Shown: piece by piece, positions 5,391 through 6,079 of the stretch
Numbering within the stretch: the first letter of the stretch is position 1
Layout of the letters: each line of letters begins with the position of its first letter
NCBI GenBank assembly: GCA_013349735.1
Contig: DUZC01000260.1
Coordinates: forward strand, 1-6,079
Length of the DNA stretch: 6,079 nt
Direction: 5' to 3'
DNA from: Rhodospirillaceae bacterium
GTDB taxonomy: Bacteria; Pseudomonadota; Alphaproteobacteria; Rhodospirillales; Magnetospirillaceae
Translations under genes and position numbers: made by a program
Notes under the pieces: generated by a model
The model's database searches: none
Told to the model about the DNA's origin: nothing
Seen by the model: the letters and a program-made list of their open reading frames with translations, nothing else

Positions 5391-5551
5391 AAGGCAAAAT
5401 ATCTCAGTCACTTATTCAAAGGCAACAGCCGGCGAATGGCTATTGGCCTGGATAAAAGAAGATGTCAACGAGGAATCCGCAGCCATGTTGATAATTATGC
5501 GGCTTATGTTTAGTCTGCCGCCACTTTGAAATCGACAGGGAAAATTCTCCA
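5391..5551. promoter_or_regulatory. Divergent intergenic region between receiver gene and lyase gene
   Basis: This 161-bp spacer separates two divergently transcribed genes and should hold a promoter for each. On the plus strand TTGATA followed by 17 nt and TAGTCT (within about 5485-5515) is the best, but only partial, match to a housekeeping promoter for the lyase gene. No strong operator palindrome or terminator was recognised. The assignment rests mainly on gene orientation. Confidence 0.3.
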
Positions 5552-6079
5552 ATGGCTGCTTCCTCCCGTCCCCGCCGCAGTGTGCTTTATATGCCGGGAT
5601 CCAATCCGCGGGCGCTGGATAAGGCGCGCAGTTTGGCCGCTGATGGACTGATCTTTGACCTTGAGGACGCGGTGGCGCCTGAAGCCAAGGAGACGGCGCG
5701 TCGTCAGGTGGTGGAAGCCTTGTCGCAAGGCGGCTATGGTCGCCGTGAGATTCTGGTCAGGATCAATGGTCTGGGAACTGCCTGGGGCTATGCTGATTTG
5801 CAGGCCGCCGCCCGCTCGGGGGCTGATGGCATTTTAATTCCTAAGGTTGAGAGCGCGGACATGGTCCGTCAGGCGGAAGCCGTGATGCTGGCCAACGGGG
5901 CGCCGGATAATCTGGGCCTTTGGTGTATGATGGAAACCCCTTTGGGAATTCTAGCCGCCGCCGATATTGCCCGATCAACCCCCCGCCTGGCGGGATTCGT
6001 CATGGGAACATCGGATCTGGCCAAGGATCTGCACGCGGCTCATACGGCGCTTCGCCTGCCAATGTTGGTTTCGCTCGGC
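5552..6079 (+). CDS. HpcH/HpaI aldolase/citrate lyase (CitE-like) family protein, malyl-CoA lyase-like (partial)
   Basis: The frame runs from ATG 5552 exactly to the right edge: 176 codons with no stop, so the C-terminus is missing (family members are about 280-320 aa). Features of the CitE/malyl-CoA lyase TIM barrel are visible: RRSVLYMPGSNPRALDKA (8-25), FDLEDAV (35-41), VRINGLGT (69-76), IPKVES (96-101), METPLGI (127-133), and GTSDLAKDL (152-160). E128 and D155 are the expected Mg2+ ligands; their 27-residue spacing equals that of Glu141/Asp168 in characterised malyl-CoA lyase. Family members make or cleave C-C bonds of malyl-CoA, beta-methylmalyl-CoA, citramalyl-CoA or citryl moieties in the cytosol. 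The true substrate cannot be fixed here, and the usual acyl-carrier partners of citrate lyase are not seen. AGGG about 11 nt upstream is a modest ribosome binding site. Confidence 0.88.
   Translation, partial: MAASSRPRRSVLYMPGSNPRALDKARSLAADGLIFDLEDAVAPEAKETARRQVVEALSQGGYGRREILVRINGLGTAWGYADLQAAARSGADGILIPKVESADMVRQAEAVMLANGAPDNLGLWCMMETPLGILAAADIARSTPRLAGFVMGTSDLAKDLHAAHTALRLPMLVSLG

Noticed and set aside
4827..5411. GTG at 5411 as the receiver gene start
   Set aside because: It lacks a Shine-Dalgarno site and adds 7 non-family residues; ATG at 5390 gives the usual distance to the first beta strand, though it too lacks a strong site.

Overview
The window looks like a chromosomal segment of an alphaproteobacterium, probably Rhodospirillales-like. 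This is an inference from moderately high GC, from protein flavour (an Asd with NPNCSTIQM around its cysteine, a CheY-type regulator with a FFGPDRRRR tail, a malyl-CoA-lyase-like CitE homologue), and from gene arrangement. No rRNA, tRNA, CRISPR or phage gene was seen.

Layout: (1) positions 1-638, minus strand: a diacylglycerol-kinase-family lipid kinase, cut off by the window edge. (2) An AT-rich divergent spacer, 639-780. (3) 781-2603, plus strand: an LpxH-like metallophosphoesterase overlapping a GT4 glycosyltransferase by 13 nt. Together with the divergent kinase this looks like an envelope (glyco)lipid locus. (4) 2604-3079: a gene-poor spacer holding a possible short ORF with a strong Shine-Dalgarno site, two adjacent CTAG-bounded palindromic (MITE-like) elements, and an intrinsic terminator just ahead of asd. 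(5) 3080-4099, plus: aspartate-semialdehyde dehydrogenase. (6) 4084-4710, minus: a LysE-family exporter whose 3' end overlaps that of asd by 16 nt. (7) 4827-5390, minus: a CheY-like receiver protein with an unusual C-terminal tail, lying upstream of the exporter on the same strand with a hairpin between them. (8) 5552-6079, plus: a HpcH/HpaI/CitE-family (malyl-CoA/citramalyl-CoA lyase-like) gene, cut off by the right edge.

Two points stand out. The receiver protein ends in a peptide closely resembling the CheY-binding N-terminal peptide of FliM (SQ-x-[DE]-I-x-x-L-[LF]-N), preceded by an arginine-rich stretch, which suggests a stand-alone regulator carrying its own docking or autoregulatory motif. 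The pair of CTAG-bounded palindromes share their ends and a core but differ at paired positions in a compensatory way, as expected for a family of small non-autonomous mobile elements. The rest is ordinary housekeeping or accessory metabolism.
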